This document shows, piece by piece, positions 16,560 to 25,321 of a stretch of 64,000 bases of DNA (positions within the stretch are counted from its first letter, which is position 1; every line of letters starts with the position of its first letter). Below the pieces are notes generated by a model. The model was not told the origin of the DNA and made no database searches. It saw only the letters and a list, made by a program, of their open reading frames with translations. Origin of the DNA: Alkalihalobacillus trypoxylicola (GTDB lineage Bacteria > Bacillota > Bacilli > Bacillales > Bacillaceae_D); the NCBI RefSeq assembly GCF_001590785.1, contig NZ_LTAO01000038.1, forward strand, positions 1 to 64,000. Direction: 5' to 3'. The translations under genes and the position numbers were made by a program.

Positions 16560-18629
16560 ATGGTACAAAATTTATGGGATTCTCAAAAAGCAGAGAAGTT
16601 AGAGAGTGGACTAAGTGAATTAGTATATCGTTCGAATTTAATCGGATCAGATCGTGCTGTTTGTAACTGGGGCGGCGGAAATACATCGATGAAAACAACA
16701 GAAGTTGATTTCAAAGGTGAAGCTGTAGAGGTTATGTGGGTAAAGGGTAGCGGTTCTGACTTAGCTACAATGAAGGCTCATAATTTTACTGGTCTGAATT
16801 TAACGCACATCCGTCCATTATTTGAGCGTGATGAAATGACGGATGAGGAAATGGTTGAATATTTAGGACATTGTATGATCGATAGCAAGCATCCACGGGC
16901 ATCAATTGAAACATTATTACATGCTTTTTTACCATTTAAGCATGTAGACCATACACACCCAGATGCGATTATTTCACTTTGCTGTGCAGATAACGGTCAA
17001 GAAATTGCCAAGGAAATATTTGGTGATCGTTTTGTATGGGTTCCATATGTTAGACCAGGATTTACTTTATCAAAAATGATTGCAGAAGGCGTACAAAACA
17101 ACCCTAATGCAGAGCTCGTATTGATGGAAAAGCACGGTTTAGTAGTTTGGGGAGATACGGCGAAGGAAAGCTATAATAAAACGATTTCTATTATTAATGA
17201 AGCGGAAGCTTATATAGAAGCAAAGGTATCTGAAGAAAATGCATTCGGTGGAGCAAAGTATAACTCATTAAGTGAAGAAGATGCTAAGGATATTTTAGCG
17301 AAAGTATTACCTGTCATTCGTGGTGCGGTTAGTGATGAAAAGAAAATGCTTCTTACTTATGACCGTGGAGATGATGTGTTACAATTCGTTAATTCGAACG
17401 ATGCTAATGTACTTTCTCAGGTGGGAGCGGCTTGTCCAGATCACTTAGTTCATACGAAACGAGTTCCTTTATATATTGAGTGGGATCCGGCTACTAAGGA
17501 TGTTGAACAATTGATCGAAAGTGTAAAAGCTGGAATTGAGAAATTTAAAGTAGAATATAAGGAATATTTTGAGCGTAACAAAAACGAAGGAGATAGCATG
17601 TTTGAACCAGCTCCTCGCGTTATTCTTATCCCAGGAATCGGAATGGTGAACTCTGGAAAGAACGTTACGATGGCTAATGTAAGTGGGGCTCTATACCACC
17701 GTGCCATTGCTGTAATGAAGGGCTCAACTGCTTTAGGAAGCTTCGTATCACTTAGCGAAAATGAGTCTTATAATATTGAATACTGGCCACTAGAGCTTTA
17801 TAAATTATCATTAGCACCTGCAGAAGCTGAATTTTCACGTAAAGTAGCATTTGTTACTGGTGGAGCTGGTGGAATTGGAAGTGCGAGCTGCCGTCGCTTT
17901 GTATCTGAAGGTGCTCATGTAGTAATCGCTGATTTAAATCTTGAGGGTGCTGAAAAAGTAGCTGCTGAGATTAATGAGCAGTACGGAGAAACTCGAGCGA
18001 TTGCAGTTAAAATGGATGTTACGAGTGAAGAGCAAGTTCAAGCTGCCTTTGCAAAGTCTGCATTAGCCTTTGGTGGAGTAGATATCATTGTAAATAATGC
18101 AGGGTTAGCTACTTCAAGTCCAATTGAAGAAACCACATTAAAAGAGTGGGATTTAAATATGAAAGTTCTAGGAACAGGATATTTCCTAGTAGCACGTGAA
18201 GCCTTTAAACAAATGAAGCAACAATCTATTGGTGGAAGTATGGTTTTCGTAGGTTCGAAAAACTCCGTTTATGCTGGTAAAAACGCGTCTGCTTATAGTT
18301 CAGTAAAAGCACTTGAAACTCATTTAGCGAGATGTATTGCAGCAGAGGGCGGTCAATATGGAATTCGTGTAAACTCTGTTTTACCGGATGCTGTCTTACA
18401 AGGATCGGCGATTTGGGGTTCAAGCTGGCGTGAAGAAAGAGCTGCAGCTTATGGAATCGAGCCTGATCAGTTAGATGAGCACTATCGTAAACGTACGACA
18501 TTGCTTGTAAATATTTACCCTGAAGATATCGCAGATTCGATTGCTTTCTTTGCATCTTCTAAATCTGAGAAAACAACAGGTTGCATGATTACAGTAGATG
18601 GTGGAGTTCCTGCTGCATTTACTCGTTAA
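16560..18629 (+). CDS. rhaEW: Bifunctional rhamnulose-1-phosphate aldolase / lactaldehyde dehydrogenase
   Basis: The 689-residue protein is a fusion. The N-terminal class II aldolase domain (about 1-400) has GGGNTSMK, the metal-binding HTHPDAIISL and a MEKHGLVVWG motif. The C-terminal domain (about 425-689) is a short-chain dehydrogenase with NAD motif TGGAGGIGSAS, NNAG, and the YxxxK-type SAYSSVKA. This layout matches RhaEW (YuxG) of B. subtilis, which splits rhamnulose-1-phosphate into DHAP and L-lactaldehyde and oxidises the latter. A CCGGAGG site precedes ATG. The isomerase, kinase and mutarotase of the pathway are not in the window. Confidence 0.95.
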   Translation: MVQNLWDSQKAEKLESGLSELVYRSNLIGSDRAVCNWGGGNTSMKTTEVDFKGEAVEVMWVKGSGSDLATMKAHNFTGLNLTHIRPLFERDEMTDEEMVEYLGHCMIDSKHPRASIETLLHAFLPFKHVDHTHPDAIISLCCADNGQEIAKEIFGDRFVWVPYVRPGFTLSKMIAEGVQNNPNAELVLMEKHGLVVWGDTAKESYNKTISIINEAEAYIEAKVSEENAFGGAKYNSLSEEDAKDILAKVLPVIRGAVSDEKKMLLTYDRGDDVLQFVNSNDANVLSQVGAACPDHLVHTKRVPLYIEWDPATKDVEQLIESVKAGIEKFKVEYKEYFERNKNEGDSMFEPAPRVILIPGIGMVNSGKNVTMANVSGALYHRAIAVMKGSTALGSFVSLSENESYNIEYWPLELYKLSLAPAEAEFSRKVAFVTGGAGGIGSASCRRFVSEGAHVVIADLNLEGAEKVAAEINEQYGETRAIAVKMDVTSEEQVQAAFAKSALAFGGVDIIVNNAGLATSSPIEETTLKEWDLNMKVLGTGYFLVAREAFKQMKQQSIGGSMVFVGSKNSVYAGKNASAYSSVKALETHLARCIAAEGGQYGIRVNSVLPDAVLQGSAIWGSSWREERAAAYGIEPDQLDEHYRKRTTLLVNIYPEDIADSIAFFASSKSEKTTGCMITVDGGVPAAFTR

Positions 18630-18644
18630 TGATATGATTTTGAC

Positions 18645-18677
18645 ATACATCCTCTCGTTGTTAATGAGAGGGTGTAT
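18645..18677 (+). terminator. Hairpin after rhaEW
   Basis: ATACATCCTCTC pairs with GAGAGGGTGTAT. The T-tract is poor, so it may be an mRNA-stabilising or partial termination hairpin before the next two genes. Confidence 0.5.
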
Positions 18678-18765
18678 ATTCATATAGTGAATTTATCTTA
18701 TGAGTTACAGCACAAAGATATAAACGGAAGAATATTAAACAACCAAAAATTTAGGAGGTCATAAC

Positions 18766-19143
18766 ATGAGTACTATTCAAAAAGGACATTTATTATGGTA
18801 TATTCCTGATGGATATATTCCCGAGATTAGTCAGGGTGAGTTGTTAAGTCATGAATCCATTTGTGTATTAAATACGTACCAAGAGGATGCTGAATTAAAG
18901 ATTACGATTTATTTTGAAGATCGTGAACCGATTGAAGAAATGAATTATCTTGTACCAGGTAAAAGAACAAAGCATATTCGAACAAGTGCACTTGAGAAGA
19001 ATGGTCAGGTTATTCCTGTTGGAGTGCCTTATGCAATTGAAGTCGAAAGCTCCATTCCTGTTATTGTTCAATATAGCCGTCTAGATTCAACTCAATCAGA
19101 GCTTGCTCTAATGTCAACGATGGGTCATCCCGTAAATTCATAA
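18766..19143 (+). CDS. Sensory rhodopsin transducer (ASRT) family protein
   Basis: The 125-residue cytoplasmic protein aligns along its whole length with Anabaena sensory rhodopsin transducer: GYIP near residue 18, LSHESICVLNT, ITIYFEDREPI, the VPGKRTKHIR strand, and IVQYSRLDSTQSELALMST. No rhodopsin gene is present. The wider ASRT superfamily is regarded as small-molecule-binding beta-sandwiches that often accompany carbohydrate genes. Placed between rhaEW and a DeoR regulator, it may bind a rhamnose-pathway sugar or help regulation; this is inference. It has its own strong TTAGGAGG site. Confidence 0.88.
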   Translation: MSTIQKGHLLWYIPDGYIPEISQGELLSHESICVLNTYQEDAELKITIYFEDREPIEEMNYLVPGKRTKHIRTSALEKNGQVIPVGVPYAIEVESSIPVIVQYSRLDSTQSELALMSTMGHPVNS

Positions 19144-19188
19144 AATATGAGTTTATAAGCAAAGATTATATGGAATGGTGAGGATTTC

Positions 19189-19953
19189 ATGCTAGTAGAA
19201 GAACGTTATCAACGAATTGTCACTTTGGTTAACGAAAGAGGCAGTATAAGAGTTTCAGAGCTAAGCCAAATTTGCGATGTTACAGAAGAAACGATCAGAA
19301 GAGATTTAGCGAAGCTTGAAAAAATGAAACGATTAGTTCGTAGTCACGGTGGAGCTGTGTCTATTTTACAAACACCAACAGAAGTTCCGTACACAACTAG
19401 AGAAGTGATGAATGCAGAGGCGAAGAAAAAAATCGCCAAAGAAGCACTAGCTTTAATACATGAGGGAGAACGAATCTTTCTTGATGCTAGCACTACTGCT
19501 TGGTATACTGCCTCTTCATTACCAAACCTTCCTTTAACGGTATTAACCAATTCGGTTAAGGTAACGATGGCTTTAGCAGAGAAGGACCAAATAGAGGTAA
19601 TATCATTAGGTGGTCATTTAACTCATAACTCACTTTCATTTGTAGGTCCATTAGCTGAGCGCTCATTAGAAACATACTATGTAAACAAGGCATTTTTGTC
19701 TTGCCAAGGAGTTCACACGGACAGAGGTCTCAGTGATTCAAATGAAAATCAAGCAAGATTGAAGCAAAAGGTTATTTCATCAAGTGAGCATGTAGTATTA
19801 ATGGCAGATAGCAGTAAGATGGGAGTAAAGGCTTTTACCAAGATAGCGGATTTGCATTCAGTGCATACGTTTGTAACGGATCAAGAGCTTTCGGCAGATA
19901 TTGAAGCAAAGCTTAATGAACTAACCATTGAGACGATAATCGCCAAAGCTTAA
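19189..19953 (+). CDS. rhaR: DeoR-family transcriptional regulator, probably of rhamnose genes
   Basis: The 254-residue protein has the DeoR N-terminal HTH (residues about 1-57: ERYQRIVTLVNERGSIRVSEL, then VTEETIRRDLAKLE, SHGGAV) and a C-terminal sugar-phosphate-sensing DeoRC domain (GERIFLDAST, TNS, LGG, DSSKMG). Proteins of this kind usually repress sugar operons until a phosphorylated sugar binds. It follows the ASRT gene by 45 bases and probably shares the rhaEW transcript. The direct repeat at 16504-16547 is a candidate target. The name rhaR rests on context. Confidence 0.82.
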   Translation: MLVEERYQRIVTLVNERGSIRVSELSQICDVTEETIRRDLAKLEKMKRLVRSHGGAVSILQTPTEVPYTTREVMNAEAKKKIAKEALALIHEGERIFLDASTTAWYTASSLPNLPLTVLTNSVKVTMALAEKDQIEVISLGGHLTHNSLSFVGPLAERSLETYYVNKAFLSCQGVHTDRGLSDSNENQARLKQKVISSSEHVVLMADSSKMGVKAFTKIADLHSVHTFVTDQELSADIEAKLNELTIETIIAKA

Positions 19954-20087
19954 TTGTATGAATAAAAATCAAAATCAAAATCATTTATCGTAATAATGGG
20001 TTTCAACGGAAAAAACCTGTTTTTAGATTATCCACACCATGTGGAGAAATTTGAAAGAGTGTTTAATAAAGGCAAACAGACAATGAT

Positions 20088-20417
20088 TTGGGGCTGGGAC
20101 AAAACCTCGTTAAAAACATCACATTAGAGAATATAGGGAAAATGTGTAATGATGACAAAGATCAATAACGAATTAGGAACCCTCCTTTTTTCAAAAAAGG
20201 AGGGTTCTTTTAAGGATAGATTCCCTATGAAACACGTAAGCTAGCGGACACAAGACACGGAGACTCCAGTGGGAAGTAGTGGCCATGCCGAAATCCACTT
20301 TTAAAAAAAGTTAGTTCGGCGTCACCCCACCGGACGCGAAGTGTCTTAGGGGAGCGGACAGTCGAGGACCTAGAAGTATGGAATCATTTATTCGTGAGTT
20401 TTGTCCCGACCTCCTGT
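20088..20417 (+). repeat. Family F1 dispersed repeat, best-preserved copy
   Basis: The ends are inverted repeats: GGGGCTGGGACAAAACC at the left and GTTTTGTCCCGACCTCC at the right. Inside are the palindrome AACCCTCC...GGAGGGTT (about 20181-20208), then 'agattccctatg', 'cgtaagctagcggacacaag', 'gagactccagtggga', 'ccggacgcg' and 'ggggagcgg'. It fills the gap between rhaR and the convergent acetyltransferase gene and probably terminates rhaR transcription through its hairpin. Confidence 0.8.
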
Positions 20418-20442
20418 TAAATTTTATACTTGTTTAAGGAAT

Positions 20443-20952
20443 TTATTTCTCTACTCTTTTACCAAGAATGATTAAATCACGCTCGACGCCGTCTAATTCA
20501 GCAACCTTTGGAAAGTGAGCCCATTTTTCGAATTGGAATTGCTGAAATAAATGTAAGCTCGGTAGATTGTGGCCAAAAATAAACCCTAGTATCGTTTTGA
20601 TTCCTAATTTTGGACACGCACATATCGCATATTCAAGTAATTCTTTCCCTAACCCTTTACCTCGATAGCTGGGATCTAAATAAATACTAATTTCAGCTGT
20701 TTTGTTATAGGCGGGTCGTCCATAAAAAGACTGAAAGCTTAGCCATCCACAAATATAATCTTGATCTTTTACCACCCAAAGTGGTCTTGAAGTAGAATTG
20801 TGCTCTAAAAACCATGGTTCTTTACTTTTTACATCTACCGGATTTAAATCAGCTGTTACCATTCTACTTGAAATCGTTGAGTTATAAATCTCTACGATTC
20901 GATTTAAATCTTCTATTTTTGCATCAATAATTTGATATGAATCTAATGACAT
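20443..20952 (-). CDS. GNAT-family N-acetyltransferase (phosphinothricin/methionine-sulfone acetyltransferase-like)
   Basis: The 169-residue protein has the acetyl-CoA loop 'SIYLDPSYRGKGLGKELL' (Q/RxxGxG/A signature) at about residues 90-107 and the N-terminal layout of PAT/MddA-like enzymes ('YQIIDAKIEDLNRIVEIYNSTI', 'GWLSFQSFYGRPAYNKTAEISIY'). Such enzymes acetylate small amines or amino acid analogues; the substrate is unknown. It is a single gene, convergent with rhaR and upstream of nothing obvious, probably unrelated to the sugar genes. Confidence 0.88.
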   Translation of the reverse strand: MSLDSYQIIDAKIEDLNRIVEIYNSTISSRMVTADLNPVDVKSKEPWFLEHNSTSRPLWVVKDQDYICGWLSFQSFYGRPAYNKTAEISIYLDPSYRGKGLGKELLEYAICACPKLGIKTILGFIFGHNLPSLHLFQQFQFEKWAHFPKVAELDGVERDLIILGKRVEK

Positions 20953-21018
20953 TAACCCACCTCATTAAATGATAAAATAAGAGTATAAATTCTACTTATT
21001 TTATCATATTTTGATTAT

Positions 21019-22590
21019 TTAGGTGAGTGGCTGATAGGTAAAGTAATCGAAATCAGCATAATTTTTACTGTGCTTCCCATTACTCGAGCTATACATACCA
21101 ATATAGGCACCAGTGAAACCTCCTGCTACATCCGTACTAATGAGCCGAGCATCAACACCTTCTAGTAGTACCTGCCAATTATCTGAAGTAGAGGAAGAGT
21201 AGCGAATCGTTAAATCCTGTTCAAGCGCTTCTATCTTTAAATATTTCCGTTTTTCAACCGGTACGACCACTTCTTTTAAAATGGTTTTTTCACCATTTTC
21301 CTGAGAGGTTAATCTCAATACTTCGTTTTCTTCTTTTTTGCTGAATTCTATAAGATAATGAAAATCTTCATTTGAACGCAAGACAAGACCGGCTGTTTCA
21401 TGTTCATTACTAGGTGTGAATTCAAGAGCTGTCTCTACCAAAAAGCTAAAATGCTGTTGTCGCCTTCCAATAAAACTAGGGTTATCTTCATTTGTTAGAG
21501 ATTCTTTCTTTAAAGATAATCTTAAAAAGCCTTTATGCTCCTGTAAGGAGTAAAAATCCTCACGCGGTGTGCGAATGAAATTCCATTGTAAACCTAAAGT
21601 TTCAGAGTCGAAATGATCACAATAAGGCTGTGCTGGATATCGATACTCAGGTAGTTCGGGACGTTTCATTTCGCTTTCTATCTTTCCGACCCCTGGATTG
21701 ACAATCGGCCATCCATCCTCCCAAATAAAAGGTACCAAAAACGACTCTCTTCCCAGGTTTCGGTAGTAACCTCCATAAGGTCTTGAAGCTAAGGCAACCA
21801 TCCACCATTCATCATTCTGTGTTTGAACGATATCGGCATGGCCTACATTTACAATGGGCTCATTTCTTCCTAAATGTCTGTGTGTCAGAATAGGATTCAT
21901 TTTATTACCCTCATATGGACCCGAAATGCTTGGACTTCTAGCAATAGTTACTGCATGAGTATGCCCTGTGCCACCCTCTGCGATGATCAAGTAATAATAA
22001 CCATCCTTTTTGTATAAATGGGGGGATTCTTGTGCATGAGCAACTTGCAAGGCGCCGTCCCAAATACTAAATTTAGGACCAACTAGCTGTTTTTCCTCTA
22101 AATTAAGCTCTTGTAACCAAATTTCCATATGCTTAGCATGCTTTTGACCTTCTGGTGGCTGTCGGTTCCCTGTGTAATAAACCTTTCCATCGTCATCAAA
22201 AAAGAGAGATGGATCAATCCCAGGGGCATCCTTTAACCAATTCGGTTCGGACCATGGTCCCTCGGGTTTTTCGGCCGTCACATAAAAATTTTTCCTCGCA
22301 CCAGTCTGACTCACAACAAATGTTGTAATCATGTAAAAAATACCGTTATGATATCGAATGGTTGGAGCATAAATTCCCTTAGATGATGGAGTTCCATCTA
22401 AGTTTAATTGAGAAGGTCGATCCAAAACATGACCAATCTGCTTCCAATTAATTAAATCTCTGCTATGAAAAATAGGAACTCCTGGAAAATATTCAAAGGT
22501 GGAAGTGACTAAATAATAATCTTCGCCTACTCTACATATAGATGGATCGGGATAGAAGCCAGGTAAAATCGGATTTGAAAACGTTCTCAT
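21019..22590 (-). CDS. Glycoside hydrolase family 43 (beta-xylosidase/arabinofuranosidase-like)
   Basis: The 523-residue intracellular protein has a five-bladed GH43 propeller (about 5-310) with the three catalytic carboxylates in place: Asp15 (FYPDPSI, base), Asp126 (PGIDPSL, pKa modulator) and Glu188 (AQESPHLY, acid). A C-terminal concanavalin-like beta-sandwich (about 325-520, ending in YADFDYF) is typical of GH43 subfamilies with beta-xylosidase activity. It would cleave imported xylo- or arabino-oligosaccharides. It is transcribed divergently from an AraC regulator with a 122-bp gap between starts, which suggests direct control. Confidence 0.92.
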   Translation of the reverse strand: MRTFSNPILPGFYPDPSICRVGEDYYLVTSTFEYFPGVPIFHSRDLINWKQIGHVLDRPSQLNLDGTPSSKGIYAPTIRYHNGIFYMITTFVVSQTGARKNFYVTAEKPEGPWSEPNWLKDAPGIDPSLFFDDDGKVYYTGNRQPPEGQKHAKHMEIWLQELNLEEKQLVGPKFSIWDGALQVAHAQESPHLYKKDGYYYLIIAEGGTGHTHAVTIARSPSISGPYEGNKMNPILTHRHLGRNEPIVNVGHADIVQTQNDEWWMVALASRPYGGYYRNLGRESFLVPFIWEDGWPIVNPGVGKIESEMKRPELPEYRYPAQPYCDHFDSETLGLQWNFIRTPREDFYSLQEHKGFLRLSLKKESLTNEDNPSFIGRRQQHFSFLVETALEFTPSNEHETAGLVLRSNEDFHYLIEFSKKEENEVLRLTSQENGEKTILKEVVVPVEKRKYLKIEALEQDLTIRYSSSTSDNWQVLLEGVDARLISTDVAGGFTGAYIGMYSSSNGKHSKNYADFDYFTYQPLT

Positions 22591-22712
22591 TACATCACCT
22601 CATTTTAGTTTATGAGATTAGTATAAAAGCTATAATTCATTAAAAGTTATGTTTTGATGACTAATTATACCGTATAATAATGAGAAAACGTTCAAAAAGA
22701 GGAGGATTGTAC

Positions 22713-23567
22713 ATGGTTCAAACCAATCAATATGAGAAATATGAAATAAAAGATGAGAGGTTTTCCATTCAATATTTAAAAGAAAAACGCTTCTCTTCTA
22801 TGAGAACTGATCATTATCATTCATCCTATGAAATGTTTTATATATTAAATGGGAGTCGAATTTTCTATATAAATGGTATTAAAAATGAAGCGAAAAAAGG
22901 AGATTTATGGTGTATTCAACCAAATGATAGACATCGCACAGTAAGCACGGATGAATTTTTTTGTGAAAGATTTGTCATTAACTTTTCAAGCGATTGGTTA
23001 AACTCTTTTGGTAATATCATCGACGTTCATTCGGTCTTATCTACCACAAAAAAGGTTTCCTTCACGATTCAGTATCAACTGGTTTTAGAGGATTTATTCC
23101 ATAAGCTTTTTAAAGAAGCAAGAGACAAGAAGTATGAATATGAAGAAATTTGTCAGACGATTCATTTGCAGCTTTTACTACTAATTAAAAGACATATTCA
23201 TTACCAAGAAAAAGGCTATTCTGAAAATTATCATCTTATACAAAAGATGAACGAGCTAAAGATTCGATTAGAGCAATCCGATTATAAGACGATTTCTTTA
23301 GAGGGTATAGCTCAGGAATTTCATCTAAGTGAAGCTTATTTCAGTCGGATGTTTCAAAAGATTAATGGGATTTCTTTTAAAAACTATCTGGTCCATTTAC
23401 GTGTAAAAATGGCAAAAAACCTATTAAAGGATACATCTAAAAGTGTTGAGGCTATTTCGAGAGAATTAGGTTATCGACACTGCAGTAATTTTATTAACAG
23501 CTTTAAAAAAATAACTGGTCATACTCCTTATCGATATCGAATGATGGTGAAAGAAAATAAAAATTAG
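22713..23567 (+). CDS. AraC-family regulator with cupin-like sensing domain
   Basis: Start ATG at 22713 follows AGAGGAGGATTGTAC; the upstream start at 22680 has no ribosome site. The protein has an N-terminal AraC-type cupin (HYHSSYEMFYILNG, WCIQPNDRH) and a C-terminal double helix-turn-helix (about 190-285: ISLEGIAQEFHLSEAYFSRMFQ and YRHCSNFINSFKKITGHTPYRYR). It probably senses a sugar and controls the divergent GH43 gene. It is monocistronic; a new promoter lies before the following deoR. Confidence 0.88.
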   Translation: MVQTNQYEKYEIKDERFSIQYLKEKRFSSMRTDHYHSSYEMFYILNGSRIFYINGIKNEAKKGDLWCIQPNDRHRTVSTDEFFCERFVINFSSDWLNSFGNIIDVHSVLSTTKKVSFTIQYQLVLEDLFHKLFKEARDKKYEYEEICQTIHLQLLLLIKRHIHYQEKGYSENYHLIQKMNELKIRLEQSDYKTISLEGIAQEFHLSEAYFSRMFQKINGISFKNYLVHLRVKMAKNLLKDTSKSVEAISRELGYRHCSNFINSFKKITGHTPYRYRMMVKENKN

Positions 23568-23576
23568 AGAGCTAAG

Positions 23577-23605
23577 TTTACTTTTGTTCATTTTTGTTCG
23601 ATAAT
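23577..23605 (+). promoter_or_regulatory. Sigma-A promoter of the 23.6-kb deoR gene with overlapping operator
   Basis: TTTACT (23577-23582) and GATAAT (23600-23605) are 17 bp apart. The spacer contains TTGTTCATTTTTGTTCG (23584-23600), two TTGTTC half-sites in direct orientation. A near-inverse copy lies in the kduD promoter, so the gene probably represses itself. Confidence 0.6.
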
Positions 23606-23645
23606 AAGTATAAGAAAAGATGGAGTAAGTGTCTGGAGGAAGGTT

Positions 23646-24410
23646 ATGCTTTCAGTAAAAAGATATGAAATGATTTTGGCACTATTAGAGCAGAATCAGG
23701 TTGTGAAAGTCTCAGAGTTAAGTAAAGAACTAGGGGTAACAGAGAAAACAATACGTATTGATTTAGAAGCGTTGGAGAAAAACGGGCTCCTAAAACGAAT
23801 TCATGGTGGTGCAGTACTTGCTGATAAAGGTACACGCATTGTTCCAATCGAAGAAAGACAATCCGGAAAAGCGATTATCAAAGAAGCGATTGCTCAAAAA
23901 GCGAAGGCCAAAATTCAACCCTATCAAACGGTTTTATTAGATGGAGGAAGTACAACAGAAGCACTAGCTCATTTAATGGGTGATATCCCTCTTACAGTCA
24001 TTACGAATGATATTAAAATTGCTTATACATTATTAGAAAAAGAAAAGATTCAGTTAATGGTATTAGGCGGGACAAGAATTGGAAAGTCTCCTTCTTTAAT
24101 TGGAGCAGAGGCAACGGCAATGCTCCAAAAAATAAGAGTGAATCATGTGTTCTTCGGGACAACAGGGATTTCAATGGAGCATGGGTTAACGGTTTTAAAT
24201 CATCTTCATGCTGACTGGAAAAAGCAAATTATACAAATAGCCGATGAAGTGACATTATTAACGGATGCTACGAAGTTTGAAAAGGTTGGATTAATTCAGT
24301 TTGCTTCTTTAGCTGAAATAGACGAAATTATAACGGATCATTTAATTGAAGAGAAAATGGTTCAGTTGTTAAAACAACAGGAAATTGCATTGACGATTGT
24401 GTCGGTGTAA
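23646..24410 (+). CDS. DeoR-family regulator of the kdu (uronate) genes
   Basis: The 254-residue protein has a DeoR HTH (KRYEMILALLEQNQVVKVSEL, VTEKTIRIDLEALEKNG, RIHGGAV) and a DeoRC effector domain (TVLLDGGSTTEAL, TNDIKIAY, LGGTR, TDATKFEKVG). It is about as long as the rhaR-like protein but clearly a different paralogue. The start at 23646 has GGAGGAAGGTT upstream. It lies directly before kduD-kduI, which have their own promoter carrying the same kind of operator; an intermediate of ketodeoxy-sugar metabolism is a plausible effector. Confidence 0.87.
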   Translation: MLSVKRYEMILALLEQNQVVKVSELSKELGVTEKTIRIDLEALEKNGLLKRIHGGAVLADKGTRIVPIEERQSGKAIIKEAIAQKAKAKIQPYQTVLLDGGSTTEALAHLMGDIPLTVITNDIKIAYTLLEKEKIQLMVLGGTRIGKSPSLIGAEATAMLQKIRVNHVFFGTTGISMEHGLTVLNHLHADWKKQIIQIADEVTLLTDATKFEKVGLIQFASLAEIDEIITDHLIEEKMVQLLKQQEIALTIVSV

Positions 24411-24422
24411 GCGTAATTAAAT

Positions 24423-24478
24423 TTGCGATTCGAACATAGTGATGCTATAATCAAACTATAACGAACCTAAATGAACAA
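24423..24478 (+). promoter_or_regulatory. kduD promoter with downstream DeoR-type operator
   Basis: TTGCGA (24423-24428), a 17-bp spacer and a perfect TATAAT (24446-24451). CGAACCTAAATGAACAA at 24462-24478, at the expected transcription start, is the reverse complement of the deoR operator with two changes. Confidence 0.65.
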
Positions 24479-24505
24479 TTTAGAGTAATTGAGGAGGATG
24501 TTCGA

Positions 24506-25261
24506 ATGAATTCATCTTTTTCGTTAAAGGGAAAAGTAGCTTTAGTAACAGGAGCTAGTAGAGGTTTAGGACAAGGTATGGTGCTTGGTTTAGCTGAAGC
24601 AGGCGCTGATATTATTGGTGCTGGTATTAGTGAAATGTCAGAAACAAAACAAAAAGTAGAAGCTTTAGGTCAAAAATTTTATGAAATTCAAGTAGATTTA
24701 TCTGAGGATGGAGCTGCTAGTGCGCTTGTTGAGAAAGCGGTTAAAGAAGCTGGAAGAATTGATATTTTAGTCAATAATGCTGGTATTATTCGTAGAGAGA
24801 ATGCTGCAGACTTCTCAGATGATGATTGGAAAGCTGTAATCGATGTCAATTTAAATTCAGTCTTTAAGCTAAGTCGTGAAATTGGTAAGCATATGATTGA
24901 GAATGGTTCAGGTAAAATCATTAATATTGCCTCTATGCTTTCATTCCAAGGTGGACTAAGAGTTCCTTCTTATACAGCGAGTAAGCATGCAGTAGCAGGT
25001 TTAACAAAATCACTAGCCAATGAATGGTCTAGTAAAGGATTAAATGTTAACGCTATTGCTCCAGGCTATATGGTTACAGATAATACAGAACAAATTCGTA
25101 CAAATAAAGTTCGCTATGATTATATTACTTCAAGAATTCCTCAAGGTGAATGGGGCACACCAGAAGATTTAAAAGGACCAGTTGTTTTCTTAGCTTCTGA
25201 TGCGTCCAATTATGTAAATGGACATATTTTATGTGTGGATGGCGGTTGGATGAGCTCATAA
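24506..25261 (+). CDS. kduD: 2-dehydro-3-deoxy-D-gluconate 5-dehydrogenase
   Basis: The 251-residue short-chain dehydrogenase has the NAD motif TGASRGLGQG (about 16-25), NNAGIIRRE, catalytic Ser in 'NIASMLSFQGG', and YTASK for the Tyr/Lys pair. The IIRRE and 'MVTDNTEQIRTN' sequences are typical of KduD, which reduces 2,5-diketo-3-deoxygluconate to KDG in the breakdown of unsaturated uronates. It begins a two-gene operon with kduI. Confidence 0.93.
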   Translation: MNSSFSLKGKVALVTGASRGLGQGMVLGLAEAGADIIGAGISEMSETKQKVEALGQKFYEIQVDLSEDGAASALVEKAVKEAGRIDILVNNAGIIRRENAADFSDDDWKAVIDVNLNSVFKLSREIGKHMIENGSGKIINIASMLSFQGGLRVPSYTASKHAVAGLTKSLANEWSSKGLNVNAIAPGYMVTDNTEQIRTNKVRYDYITSRIPQGEWGTPEDLKGPVVFLASDASNYVNGHILCVDGGWMSS

Positions 25262-25321
25262 GCTTTAAAAAAAACGGAAAAATAGATTAATAGACATTTA
25301 AATTCGAGAGGAGAATAAAAA

